This document shows, piece after piece, positions 43,776 to 52,636 of a stretch of DNA of 64,000 nucleotides (positions are counted from its first letter, which is position 1; every line of letters begins with the position of its first letter). A program made the translations under genes and the position numbers. The stretch covers positions 186,001 through 250,000 of the forward strand of contig NZ_JBHTJT010000006.1 in the NCBI RefSeq assembly GCF_042676185.1, given 5' to 3'. This stretch comes from Tropicimonas aquimaris (GTDB taxonomy: Bacteria > Pseudomonadota > Alphaproteobacteria > Rhodobacterales > Rhodobacteraceae). A model generated the notes under the pieces. It worked only from the letters and a program-made list of their open reading frames with translations. It ran no database searches and was not told where the DNA came from.

Positions 43776-44735
43776 ATGAGTGCGCTCGAAGAAGACCAGT
43801 TTCAACGTCTCGTGCAACTCGCGGGCTCTGCCGCGCTGGACCAGCGAAAGTGGCGCTGGTTCCTTGAGGAGTTGCACCGCCTGTCCGGTGGCGTCCGTGT
43901 GCAACTCTTCGGACACGACTCGCGCGTATCGACGCCGCTCGGCGTTCACGAATACGGCTATGATCCCGATTACTTCCGCAGCTACGAGGCCTATTACGGG
44001 GCGATGAACCCCTGGGCCCCGGTATTTGCGAAGGCCCAGGTCGGCAAGGTTCTGCAGAGCGAAACTATCCTGCCGTTGAACAGGCTCGAAGCCACGGAGT
44101 TCTACAACGACTGGGTCCGCCCGCAGGAAGATATCGTCGGGGGAGCCGGCACGGTGCTCGAGCGAACGGCGGATCGCGCCACCATGATCGGTGGCAACAT
44201 CGCACGCCGCGACCGGGACAGGCTGGAAGTGCCCTTCGCCCAGTTGCTCCAACGGATCGTGCCGTTTCTCCAGCAATCCGTGGAGGTCTCGCGGATGCTC
44301 GGCGGTTTGACCCTGGATAACCGTTTGCTGCGCGAGGGAATGGAGCCCGGAATCACCGCGATCTTCGCGCTGGATCTGCATGGCCGCGTCCGTTTCACCA
44401 ACAAGCAGGCGGATCAGATGGCTGGAACGGGAGACCTCGTCCGGATCGACGCAACCGGGCAGCTGCGTTTCACCGAGGCGCAGCCGATGGTGGCGCTGCG
44501 TCGGGCCCTGCACGATCACATCATGCCGGAAGCCTCCATCAGCCTGCCCTTCTTTACCGGCGCCAACGGCAAACGGCACTACATGTGCCGCACCACCGCG
44601 CTATCCGACCGCGAAGGGCCGCTTCCGTGGCTGTCCGCCTTCGGCGGCGCCTCGTCCAGCAGTTTCGTGCTGCTCCTGATGTGCCCGGTGGCTCCGCGGG
44701 CCAGTCTCAAGTCGCGCCAGCCCACCATCGGTTGA
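43776..44735 (+). CDS. LuxR-type regulator lacking its HTH domain
   Basis: The 319 residues match the sensory part of a Rhodobacterales family of LuxR-type regulators: LEELHRLSGGVRVQLFGHD, YYGAMNPWAPVFAK, EFYNDWVRPQEDI, and a PAS-like part from about 185 (GITAIFALDLHGRVRFTNKQAD). Relatives continue into a C-terminal GerE helix-turn-helix. Here the frame stops at PRASLKSRQPTIG, and only 33 bases remain before the next gene, so the HTH is absent. It is either a decayed gene or a free sensory domain. The sequence shows no internal stop or frameshift. The ribosome site is weak. Confidence 0.7.
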   Translation: MSALEEDQFQRLVQLAGSAALDQRKWRWFLEELHRLSGGVRVQLFGHDSRVSTPLGVHEYGYDPDYFRSYEAYYGAMNPWAPVFAKAQVGKVLQSETILPLNRLEATEFYNDWVRPQEDIVGGAGTVLERTADRATMIGGNIARRDRDRLEVPFAQLLQRIVPFLQQSVEVSRMLGGLTLDNRLLREGMEPGITAIFALDLHGRVRFTNKQADQMAGTGDLVRIDATGQLRFTEAQPMVALRRALHDHIMPEASISLPFFTGANGKRHYMCRTTALSDREGPLPWLSAFGGASSSSFVLLLMCPVAPRASLKSRQPTIG

Positions 44736-44768
44736 GATCGACCGGACGCAAATCGGGCGGGCCGTGGC

Positions 44769-45056
44769 CTATTCCGTCGTCTCGACGATCAGCAGATCCC
44801 GCTCCGACGCGTTACGTGCATGGCTCAGTGCTTCCTGGTAGCGCTCCGAGCGATAGCAGGTCTCCGCCGCCTCCACGCTCGGGAAGCGTGCGACAACGTT
44901 TCGGGGCCGGTCCCGGCCTTCGAGCTGCACATAGCGTCCGCCGCGGGCGATGAAGACACCGCCATGCTCGGCGATGGCCTCCGTCGCGATGGCAGCATAT
45001 TTGCCGTAGGCTTCCTCGTCGGTCACCGTCACGTGGGCAATCCAGAGTGCGGGCAT
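44769..45056 (-). CDS. DUF1330 family protein
   Basis: Small alpha/beta-barrel dimer protein of 95 residues. It begins MPALWIAHVTVTDEEAYGKYA and contains GGVFIARGGRYVQLEGRDRPRNVVARFPS (read in parts) and CYRSERYQEAL, the DUF1330 hallmarks. Function is unknown for the family. It lies four bases after the alaS stop and may be cotranscribed. Confidence 0.9.
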   Translation of the reverse strand: MPALWIAHVTVTDEEAYGKYAAIATEAIAEHGGVFIARGGRYVQLEGRDRPRNVVARFPSVEAAETCYRSERYQEALSHARNASERDLLIVETTE

Positions 45057-45060
45057 GGTC

Positions 45061-47721
45061 TTATCCTCCGATCACGGCTTCCGCCGCCTTGATGGCCGCA
45101 TCGGCGTTCTCGGCATCCTTGCCGCCGCCCTGCGCCATGTCCGGCCGGCCGCCGCCGCCGACGCCGCCAAGCTCGGCCACTGCCGCCTTGACGAGATCGA
45201 TGGCCGAGACCTTCTCCACGAGGTCCGAGGTCACGCCCGCCGCCACGGCCGCCTTGCCGTCTCCATCCGCGATCAGCAGGATCGCACCGGAGCCGAGGCG
45301 TGTCTTGTGCTCGTCGATCAGGCCGCGCAGGTCCTTGCCGTTCACGCCCTTCAGAACCTGAGCGAGGAAGGGCACCCCGGCAATCTCGCGGACCTCGGGG
45401 CCGCTGGACGCGCCGCCGCCCCCGGCCATGGCGAGGTCGCGGCGAAGCTGGGCGATCTCCGCCTGCATCGCCTTGCGTTCCTCGACCAGGCTGCGGACGC
45501 GCTCCACCACCTCGGCCTGCGGGGCCTTGACCGCGCCGGCCACCTCGGCAAGCCGCCGGTCCTGCCCGGCCAAGTATTGCCGCGCCGCTTCGCCGGTCAG
45601 CGCCTCGAACCGGCGTACGCCGGCGCTGGACGCGGTGTCGCCGAGCGCCACGAAGAGCCCGATATCCCCGGTCTGGCGCACATGGGTGCCGCCGCAGAGC
45701 TCGATCGACCAGGTCTGTCCGTCCGCGCCCTTGCCCGTGCTCTTGCGGCCCATCGAAACCACGCGGACCTCATCGCCGTATTTCTCGCCAAAGAGCGCCT
45801 GGGCGCCGATGGCCCGGGCGTCGTCGGGCGTCATGATCCGCGTCTCGACCGGCGAGTTCTGCCGGATGAAGGCATTGACCTCGGCAGAGATCGCCTCGAG
45901 ATCCTCCGCGCTCAGCGCCGCGCCATGCGAGAAGTCGAAGCGCAGCCGGTCCGGCGCATTGAGAGACCCGCGCTGCGCGACATGATCGCCCAACCGCTCC
46001 CGCAGCGCCTCGTGCAGCAGGTGCGTCGCCGAGTGGTTGGCGCGGATCGCGCCGCGGCGGGCATGATCGACCTCGAGCTCGGCCCCGGCGCCCGGCAGGA
46101 TCTCTCCCTCGGTCACCGTCGCGAAATGGATGAAGACGCCCGAGACCTTCCGGGTGTCCGTGATTTCGGCCTTGCCGGTCTCGGTCCGGAGCCAGCCGGT
46201 ATCGCCGACCTGTCCGCCGGATTCCGCATAGAACGGCGTCTGGTTCAGGACGACCTGCACGCTCTCGCCCTTGGCCGCGCGCTCGATGGCGGCACCATCC
46301 TTGACGACGGCCAAAATCTGGCCCTCGGCGGTTTCGGTGTCGTAACCGAGGAAATCGGTCGCCCCGTGCTTGTCGGCCAGGTCGAACCAGATCGTGGCGT
46401 CCTGGGTTTCCCCCGAGCCCGCCCAGGCAGCGCGCGCCTTGGCCTTCTGTTCGGCCATCGCGGCGTCGAAGCCGGCGATGTCGACCGTCCGGTCCTTCTC
46501 CCGCAGCGCATCCTGCGTCAAGTCCAGCGGGAAGCCGTAGGTGTCATAGAGCTTGAAGGCCGCCGCTCCGGGCAGTTCCGCCCCGTCGGGCAGTTGGGCC
46601 AGTTCGTCGTCCAGCAGCCGCAAGCCGCGCTCGAGGGTCTGCAGGAACCGGGTTTCCTCGGTCCTGAGCGTCTCGGCGATCAGCGCCTGCGCGCGGCCAA
46701 GCTCCGGATACGCGCCGCCCATCTGGCGCACCAGTTCCGGCACTAGACGGTGCATCAGCGGGTCCTTGGCGCCCAGAAGGTGTGCATGCCGCATGGCCCG
46801 CCGCATGATGCGGCGCAGCACGTAGCCCCGGCCCTCGTTCGACGGCATCACCCCGTCGGCGATCAGGAAAGAGGTCGAGCGCAGGTGGTCGGCAATCACC
46901 CGGTGATGCGTCCGGCCAGGACCGTCGGGGTCGGTCGAGGTCTGGTTGGCGCTGGCCTCGATCAGGGCGCGCATGAGGTCGGTGGCGTAGTTGTCGTTGG
47001 TGCCCTGCAGCAGCGCCGCCACCCGCTCGATGCCCATGCCGGTATCGATCGACTGGTTCGGCAGCTCCTTGCGGGTGCCGTCCTCGAACTGCTCGTATTG
47101 CATGAACACGAGGTTCCAGATCTCGACGAACCGGTCGCCATCCTCTTCCGGACTGCCCGGAGGGCCACCCCAGATATGGTCGCCGTGATCGTAGAAGATC
47201 TCCGAACACGGGCCACATGGCCCGGTAGGGCCCATCATCCAGAAGTTGTCGTTGGTCGGGATGCGGATGATCTTCTCTTCCGGCAGGCCGGCCACCTTCT
47301 TCCACAGATCGGCCGCCTCATCGTCGGTGTGGTAGACCGTGACCAGCAGCCGGCTGGCGTCGATCCCCAGTTCCTTTGTCACCATTTCCCAGGCATAGGG
47401 GATCGCCTGCTCCTTGAAGTAGTCGCCAAAGGAGAAGTTGCCCATCATCTCGAAGAAGGTGTGGTGCCGGTTGGTATAGCCCACGTTGTCGAGATCGTTG
47501 TGCTTGCCGCCGGCCCGCACGCATTTCTGCGCCGTGGTCGCCCGCTTGTAGTCGCGATGTTCGATCCCGGTGAACAGGTTCTTGAACTGAACCATACCGG
47601 AGTTTGCGAACATCAGCGTCGGGTCGTTCCGCGGCACCAGCGGAGAGCTGTCCACCACCTCGTGGCCCTGACGGCGGAAGTAGTCGAGGAAGGTCGTGCG
47701 AATGTCGTTGAGGCTGGGCAT
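45061..47721 (-). CDS. alaS: Alanyl-tRNA synthetase
   Basis: Class II synthetase of 886 residues with a built-in editing domain. The start MPSLNDIRTTFLDYFRRQGH is the family N-terminus, so the ATG at 47721 is used although the frame opens earlier. Class II motifs lie in the first 450 residues. The editing site has HSATHLLHEAL and the zinc-binding CGGTHVRQTG. The C-terminal C-Ala region ends in GGGRPDMAQGGG. The upstream ribosome site is weak. Confidence 0.97.
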   Translation of the reverse strand: MPSLNDIRTTFLDYFRRQGHEVVDSSPLVPRNDPTLMFANSGMVQFKNLFTGIEHRDYKRATTAQKCVRAGGKHNDLDNVGYTNRHHTFFEMMGNFSFGDYFKEQAIPYAWEMVTKELGIDASRLLVTVYHTDDEAADLWKKVAGLPEEKIIRIPTNDNFWMMGPTGPCGPCSEIFYDHGDHIWGGPPGSPEEDGDRFVEIWNLVFMQYEQFEDGTRKELPNQSIDTGMGIERVAALLQGTNDNYATDLMRALIEASANQTSTDPDGPGRTHHRVIADHLRSTSFLIADGVMPSNEGRGYVLRRIMRRAMRHAHLLGAKDPLMHRLVPELVRQMGGAYPELGRAQALIAETLRTEETRFLQTLERGLRLLDDELAQLPDGAELPGAAAFKLYDTYGFPLDLTQDALREKDRTVDIAGFDAAMAEQKAKARAAWAGSGETQDATIWFDLADKHGATDFLGYDTETAEGQILAVVKDGAAIERAAKGESVQVVLNQTPFYAESGGQVGDTGWLRTETGKAEITDTRKVSGVFIHFATVTEGEILPGAGAELEVDHARRGAIRANHSATHLLHEALRERLGDHVAQRGSLNAPDRLRFDFSHGAALSAEDLEAISAEVNAFIRQNSPVETRIMTPDDARAIGAQALFGEKYGDEVRVVSMGRKSTGKGADGQTWSIELCGGTHVRQTGDIGLFVALGDTASSAGVRRFEALTGEAARQYLAGQDRRLAEVAGAVKAPQAEVVERVRSLVEERKAMQAEIAQLRRDLAMAGGGGASSGPEVREIAGVPFLAQVLKGVNGKDLRGLIDEHKTRLGSGAILLIADGDGKAAVAAGVTSDLVEKVSAIDLVKAAVAELGGVGGGGRPDMAQGGGKDAENADAAIKAAEAVIGG

Positions 47722-47826
47722 CGGGCGATGGTCTCGGCGGGGAAAGGGAAGGTTCCAGCGTGTTATCGCCTGCCGTTCGCGATGTCCATATTCCAGACCG
47801 TCCACCAACCGCGATGGACATCTGAG

Positions 47827-48186
47827 TCAGGGGAGATGCAGGAACGCCTTGGCCACGATCTGCCAGCGACCGTCGTGCCGCAGCAAGGTGAGCGTGTCGC
47901 GGAAGTCAAGATTGGCCCAGACGTTTACGACCCGAACAATCGCCGTGTCGCCGGCCACGGAGATCGATTCAATCTCGTGAGGCGGCAACGGAGCGTCCGC
48001 CGGGATTGCCTCGGCCACGCAGGCCGCGACGAACTCGTCGACGCTCGCCCACTCGAGGTCGCCCTCGAAATGGCCTATGGACGACGCCCTTGGGTGGAAG
48101 GCGCGACCAAGCGCCTCCGCGTCGCCGCGCGCCATTCCGGCGACGTAAAGTCCCACAACCTGTCCGATCTCCTCGAGGACGTCCAT
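47827..48186 (-). CDS. NTF2-like / SnoaL-like protein
   Basis: The 119 residues fit the cone-shaped NTF2-like fold: an initial helix (EEIGQVVGLYVAGMARGDAEALGRAF), HPRASSIGHFEGDLEW, and the strands AIVRVVNVWANLDFRDTLTLLRHDGRWQIVAKAF (read in parts). Members of this Pfam group (lumazine-binding/DUF4440-like) include enzymes and ligand binders; none is assigned here. It is read in the same direction as recA but lies behind the recA terminator. Confidence 0.8.
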   Translation of the reverse strand: MDVLEEIGQVVGLYVAGMARGDAEALGRAFHPRASSIGHFEGDLEWASVDEFVAACVAEAIPADAPLPPHEIESISVAGDTAIVRVVNVWANLDFRDTLTLLRHDGRWQIVAKAFLHLP

Positions 48187-48214
48187 GTCAGGTTTGCGCT
48201 CCCGAAAATGGAAA

Positions 48215-48235
48215 ACGCGGCCTGCGCGGCCGCGT
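48215..48235 (-). terminator. Rho-independent terminator of recA
   Basis: ACGCGGCC and GGCCGCGT form a perfect eight-base stem with a five-base loop. On the minus strand it is followed by TTTCCATTTTC. It lies about 40 bases past the recA stop. Confidence 0.75.
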
Positions 48236-48273
48236 CTTGATATAGCATCGATTTTCTGATCCGCGAACCGGGA

Positions 48274-49350
48274 TCAGGCCTCGACCACGTCGCCGCCACC
48301 GTCGTCGCTGTCGCTCATGTGGAAATCCAACCCGTGCGCGGCTCGGATCTTGTCCTCGATCTCAAGCGCGACCGGCTGATTCTCCTTGAGAAACGTCTTT
48401 GCGTTTTCCCGGCCCTGCCCGATCCGCTCGTCGCCATAGGAATACCAGGAGCCGGATTTCTCGACGACACCGGCCTTCACGCCTAGGTCGAGCAATTCGC
48501 CGGTCTTGGAGATTCCCTCGCCATACATGATGTCGAATTCAACCTGCTTGAACGGCGGCGCGACCTTGTTCTTCACCACTTTCACACGGGTCGCATTGCC
48601 GACAACCTCGTCGCGGTCCTTGATTGCACCGATACGGCGAATGTCGAGCCGCACGGAGGAGTAGAACTTCAGCGCATTGCCGCCCGTCGTCGTTTCCGGG
48701 CTGCCAAACATCACGCCGATCTTCATCCGGATCTGGTTGATGAAGATGACCATGCATTTCGAGCGGGCGATCGAGCCGGTCAGCTTGCGCATTGCCTGGC
48801 TCATCAGGCGCGCATGAACGCCGACCGAGCTGTCGCCCATGTCGCCCTCGAGTTCGGACTTGGGCGTCAGGGCAGCCACCGAATCGACGACGACCATGCT
48901 CACCGCGCCGGACCGCACCAGCGTGTCGGTGATTTCCAGCGCCTGCTCGCCGGTATCGGGCTGCGAGATCAGCAGTTCGTCGAGGTCCACCCCCAGCTTG
49001 CGGGCATATTGCGGATCCAGCGCGTGTTCAGCGTCGACGAATGCGCAGACCCCGCCCTTCTTCTGTTCTTCCGCGACGCAATGCAGCGTCAGTGTCGTCT
49101 TGCCCGAGCTTTCCGGGCCGTAGATCTCGATGATCCGCCCCTTGGGAAGCCCACCGATGCCAAGCGCGATGTCGAGACCGAGCGAACCCGTCGAGGTGGA
49201 CTCGATCTCCGCAACCGGGTTGTCACCGCCCAGTTTCATAATCGAGCCCTTGCCGAACTGCCGTTCGATCTGAGCCAGGGCGCTGTCGAGCGCCTTCTGC
49301 TTATCCGAATTCCGCTTGTCTGCCATGTCGAGAAGGTTCGCCGTCGCCAT
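48274..49350 (-). CDS. recA: Recombinase RecA
   Basis: Strand-exchange protein and LexA co-protease, 358 residues. Walker A is GPESSGKT at 78-85, Walker B VVVDSVAALTPK, and the L2 region holds IFINQIRMKIGVMFGSPETTTGG (in two parts). The C-terminus is acidic and glycine-rich (DSDDGGGD). The chosen ATG at 49350 gives the common MATANLLDMADKR start. An adjacent ATG at 49353 shares the same AAGGA site. A LexA box and promoter lie upstream. Confidence 0.98.
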   Translation of the reverse strand: MATANLLDMADKRNSDKQKALDSALAQIERQFGKGSIMKLGGDNPVAEIESTSTGSLGLDIALGIGGLPKGRIIEIYGPESSGKTTLTLHCVAEEQKKGGVCAFVDAEHALDPQYARKLGVDLDELLISQPDTGEQALEITDTLVRSGAVSMVVVDSVAALTPKSELEGDMGDSSVGVHARLMSQAMRKLTGSIARSKCMVIFINQIRMKIGVMFGSPETTTGGNALKFYSSVRLDIRRIGAIKDRDEVVGNATRVKVVKNKVAPPFKQVEFDIMYGEGISKTGELLDLGVKAGVVEKSGSWYSYGDERIGQGRENAKTFLKENQPVALEIEDKIRAAHGLDFHMSDSDDGGGDVVEA

Positions 49351-49400
49351 CATTTTCGTCCTTATTTCATACGCCGCGCCCGGCGGCAATGACTGCCCAT

Positions 49401-49415
49401 GTTCACCTCTTGTTC
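49401..49415 (-). promoter_or_regulatory. LexA (SOS) box of recA
   Basis: On the minus strand the sequence is GAAC, seven bases, GAAC, the alphaproteobacterial LexA operator. It starts just after the -10 element and would cover the transcription start. Confidence 0.85.
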
Positions 49416-49420
49416 CGACT

Positions 49421-49449
49421 CTTATCAGATCAAAACGGGAACATTTCAA
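49421..49449 (-). promoter_or_regulatory. recA promoter
   Basis: TTGAAA (49449-49444) and GATAAG (49426-49421) on the minus strand are 17 bases apart. The predicted start near 49414 lies inside the LexA box, as expected for direct repression. Confidence 0.65.
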
Positions 49450-49557
49450 GTCAATTCTTCTGCTTTCCATCCTGCAACGACAGGGGTTAAGGAGTTCTGA
49501 AGGTCTCCTCGCTCAATGACGAGCGGAGGGGTTGCAGCACATGGAATCGTTCGCGCC

Positions 49558-50184
49558 ATGATGATCTTTTGGGAAGCCAGACTTGTTCTTCTCGCCGTTC
49601 CCAAGACCGGCACACAGGCGCTTCAGGCTGCGCTCGGCGCCGAGGCGGACGTGATCATCCGCAACCCGCCCCTGCAGAAACACATGCCACTGCGTTGGTA
49701 TCAACGGTCAGTCCTTCCGTTGTTCAGCGCCGAGGAAGGCATGCAGCTCGAAACCGTGGCTGTGATACGCGAACCTCTGGATTGGCTGGGGAGTTGGTAC
49801 CGGTATCGTCGTCGGGAATCCCTGAGCGGGCGTCCGAACAGCACCGCGGACCTCTCATTCCAGGAATTCGTTGCAGCCTATCTGCAGCCCAGCCAACCTC
49901 CCTATGCAGAGGTCGGGCGCCAGTCCCGTTTCGTGAGCGCACCGGGCAAGGCGGTCGCCGTCGATCACCTGTTCGCCTACGAGCACTTTCCGACGCTTTT
50001 GCGCTTTCTCGAAGGCCGACTTGGTCACCGTATTCGGTTGGGGCGGACAAATGTCTCGCCGGCAGGAGAACTGGATCTTCCAGACAGCATGGCCCAGCTG
50101 GCCGCGCGCAAGCTGAAGGATGAGTTCTCACTTCACAAGATCGCCGTGGCGGCATCCGTGGGCCAACGCGACGCGCAAGTCTGA
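49558..50184 (+). CDS. Sulfotransferase-family protein
   Basis: The roughly 208 residues begin MMIFWEARLVLLAVPKTGTQAL. VPKTGT at 14-19 is the phosphate-binding loop of PAPS-dependent sulfotransferases. TVAVIREPLDWLGSWYRYRRR matches the 3'-phosphate-binding region. Start codons at 49516, 49558 and 49561 are all in frame; none has a good ribosome site, and 49558/49561 fit the fold best. It stands alone between recA and cckA, read against both. The acceptor (sugar, peptide or lipid) is unknown. Confidence 0.72.
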   Translation: MMIFWEARLVLLAVPKTGTQALQAALGAEADVIIRNPPLQKHMPLRWYQRSVLPLFSAEEGMQLETVAVIREPLDWLGSWYRYRRRESLSGRPNSTADLSFQEFVAAYLQPSQPPYAEVGRQSRFVSAPGKAVAVDHLFAYEHFPTLLRFLEGRLGHRIRLGRTNVSPAGELDLPDSMAQLAARKLKDEFSLHKIAVAASVGQRDAQV

Positions 50185-50197
50185 ACGATGCAGCAGC

Positions 50198-52564
50198 CTA
50201 CTGAATCTGCTCTCGAACTGTCGCGGTCAGTTCGTTGAGCGAGAAGGGTTTCGGCAGAAAGACAGAGTTCGGAATTCGCGATTGTTCGTCGGAAAGGCTT
50301 TCCTCAGCGTAACCGGATACGAAGACCACACGCACTCCCGGCCGCTGGACCAGCGCCTTTCGCACCCAACTCGGCCCGTCCATTCCCGGCATTACGACGT
50401 CTGTCACGAAGACATCCACCTTCAGATCCGGATCTTCCAAGGTCTCCAGCGCGTCCTCTGCGTTTTCCGCCTCGATTACGGTATAGCCCCGCATACGCAG
50501 CGCCCGGGAGGCGAAGGCGCGGACCGGGGCTTCGTCCTCGACGAGCAGCACCACTCCATCCGCTGGCTGCTGTGACGTCGATGGGCCAACGGCCCGTGCC
50601 GGCGTCGCGTCCACCGCCGGGCGGTCAAATGCGGGAAAGTACAGCGAGAAGGTCGTGCCGGAGGCAACAACGGAGTCGACAAAGATGTATCCGCCGGTCT
50701 GTTTCACGATGCCATAAGCGGTCGACAGACCGAGCCCCGTGCCCTCCCCTGTCCGCTTGGTCGTGAAGAAGGGCTCGAAGATCTTCTGAAGCTTGTCGGG
50801 CGGGATGCCAACACCCTCGTCGGTGACACGAACCACCACGTAATCCCCGGGAGCGACGACCGCCCGGTCGCGCGCCATGGGGGCGGCGATATGGCGGCTC
50901 TCGGTCTCGATGCGCACCTCTCCTCCCTCGGGCATCGCGTCGCGCGCGTTGACCACGAGGTTCATGATCACCTGCTCGAGTTGCCGCTTGTCTGCCCGGA
51001 TCAGGCGGAGGCCGGGGTCATGCGACAGCGACAGCGTGACCTTTTCACCGACCAGCCGATTAAGCAGGTGGGTCAGGTCGGACAGCGTATCGCGAAGATC
51101 CATAACTTCGGGCTTTAGGTTCTGCTTGCGGGAGAAGGCCAGCAACTGCCCGACCAGGCTTGCCGCGCGGTTCGCGTTCTGGTTGATCTGGACCAGATCG
51201 CCGTAATCCGGATCGCCCTGGTCGTGCCGCAGGAGCAGGAGATCGCAATGCCCCGATATCGCAGTCAGCAGGTTGTTGAAATCATGGGCCACGCCACCGG
51301 CGAGCTGGCCGATCGCCTGCATCTTCTGACTCTGCACGAACTGCGCTTCGAGCGTCTTGAGTTCCGTCGCATCGTTCAGGACGGCTACCAGCAGCACTTC
51401 CTCGTGCTCCACGATCCGCCCGAGCGTGATCTGCAGGTATAGTTCCTTGTCCGGCATGCTTGCACGGACGAATTCCGGGCGCCCAAGGCCGCGCCCCTTG
51501 GACGCCTCCTCCAGCCAGTCCCGGACCGACCGGCCCAGCCCCTCGACCAGCTTCTGGAGTTCCGCGCCCGGAGAGGCAGCGTCGCCGAGCAGATGTCGGG
51601 CGCTGGCATTTGCAGCCCGGATCTCGCCCGAACTGTTGAGTTTGAGGACAGCGACCGGGAGCCCATCCATCCCGCTGACGTCATGGTCGGCGTGGTCATC
51701 GAGCGTTTCATGGCCCGCCAGCGGCACGAGGAATATTTCATGTCTCGCCCCGGTGCCCTCGATATCGATCACCCGCACTCGCACGGGACCGTCCGCACCG
51801 TTGATCTCCTGAATGCTGTTGGACACCAGAGGCAGCTGCGTGAAGACACGGTCCAGCGTCTTGACCCGCCCACCGAGAATACGCCGTAGCGCATCGTTCA
51901 TGAACAGGATCGTGCCATTCCGGCTTGCGGTCATCATGGGCAGGCTAAGGGCCTCCGCGCCGCGTCCGGCGGCGCCACGCTCCACCAGATCCTCGAGTCG
52001 CCAGAGAAACCTGTCCTCACCGACCTGATGCACGGCGATCCGGACGTGGCCGCGTCGGGTCACGAGATCCTCTCGCGCGGAGCCGCGCGCCTCCGCCCTG
52101 TTCTGCAGCCGAAGCAGCACCGAAGCAGGGTTTGCGAACAGGTCGCGCAGGCAGCGGACCAGCGTCTCATCGATTTCCACGCCCTCCACAAACCGGTCGC
52201 GCGCGGATCGGTTGCGGTGAAGGACCACACCGTCGATATCGGTCATGAAGCTCGGAGAGCCGTCGTTCTCGATGAAACCTGCAAGCGCAATGCCCAGATC
52301 GTCACGCGCCGAACGATGGCGCGCCGAGAACAGACCGATCAAAAGCGCCATAGCCGCAAGTGTGCCGCCGGAAGCCAGCAGCGACAGGGCAACCGCCTGC
52401 CCGGGAACGAAAAACGCCGCCCCCAGAAACACGAGTGCAAACACCACCAGGAATGGAATACGGCCGGAGAGTGCCGCAGCGCTGCGCGTCAGAGGGCTGG
52501 GGGCGAGAGCCGGGTGGGTCAATGCCTCTCTCCGTTTCGAATCTGGCCCCTTCATTTCCGACAT
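50198..52564 (-). CDS. cckA: Hybrid sensor histidine kinase CckA
   Basis: Membrane kinase that starts the CckA-ChpT-CtrA/CpdR phosphorelay. The 788 residues have two N-terminal spans (about 35-85), PAS-like sensor regions (about 95-405), HisKA with H427 in GGVAHDFNNLL, and HATPase with VVNARDAM, DEGVGIPPD and GEGTGLGLSTAYG. The C-terminal receiver carries D722 in VTDVVMPGMDG. The ATG at 52564 lies only six bases from a perfect CtrA box and has a poor ribosome site. A TTG at 52522 (774 residues) has GGAGAGAGG in front and may be the true start. CckA is essential or motility-linked in relatives. Confidence 0.94.
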   Translation of the reverse strand: MSEMKGPDSKRREALTHPALAPSPLTRSAAALSGRIPFLVVFALVFLGAAFFVPGQAVALSLLASGGTLAAMALLIGLFSARHRSARDDLGIALAGFIENDGSPSFMTDIDGVVLHRNRSARDRFVEGVEIDETLVRCLRDLFANPASVLLRLQNRAEARGSAREDLVTRRGHVRIAVHQVGEDRFLWRLEDLVERGAAGRGAEALSLPMMTASRNGTILFMNDALRRILGGRVKTLDRVFTQLPLVSNSIQEINGADGPVRVRVIDIEGTGARHEIFLVPLAGHETLDDHADHDVSGMDGLPVAVLKLNSSGEIRAANASARHLLGDAASPGAELQKLVEGLGRSVRDWLEEASKGRGLGRPEFVRASMPDKELYLQITLGRIVEHEEVLLVAVLNDATELKTLEAQFVQSQKMQAIGQLAGGVAHDFNNLLTAISGHCDLLLLRHDQGDPDYGDLVQINQNANRAASLVGQLLAFSRKQNLKPEVMDLRDTLSDLTHLLNRLVGEKVTLSLSHDPGLRLIRADKRQLEQVIMNLVVNARDAMPEGGEVRIETESRHIAAPMARDRAVVAPGDYVVVRVTDEGVGIPPDKLQKIFEPFFTTKRTGEGTGLGLSTAYGIVKQTGGYIFVDSVVASGTTFSLYFPAFDRPAVDATPARAVGPSTSQQPADGVVLLVEDEAPVRAFASRALRMRGYTVIEAENAEDALETLEDPDLKVDVFVTDVVMPGMDGPSWVRKALVQRPGVRVVFVSGYAEESLSDEQSRIPNSVFLPKPFSLNELTATVREQIQ

Positions 52565-52570
52565 AATTCG

Positions 52571-52585
52571 TTAAGTCCGGCTTAA
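52571..52585 (-). promoter_or_regulatory. CtrA-binding box upstream of cckA
   Basis: On the minus strand the site is TTAA-GCCGGAC-TTAAC, a perfect match to TTAA-N7-TTAAC and oriented toward cckA. If it overlaps the -35, the start of transcription would fall near 52540, downstream of the first ATG. Confidence 0.7.
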
Positions 52586-52636
52586 GGCCAACTCGGGCCC
52601 GCCGCGAAGCGTGCAATTCGCTCCGCCGACCATCGC

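Noticed and set aside
45055..46746. A 563-codon plus-strand frame across alaS
   Set aside because: It reads as antisense low-complexity Arg/Leu/Ala sequence; alaS on the minus strand has complete class II and editing motifs.
49487..49501. TTAA-N7-TGAA before the sulfotransferase-like gene
   Set aside because: Two bases deviate from the CtrA consensus and the site overlaps no plausible -35, so chance is likelier.
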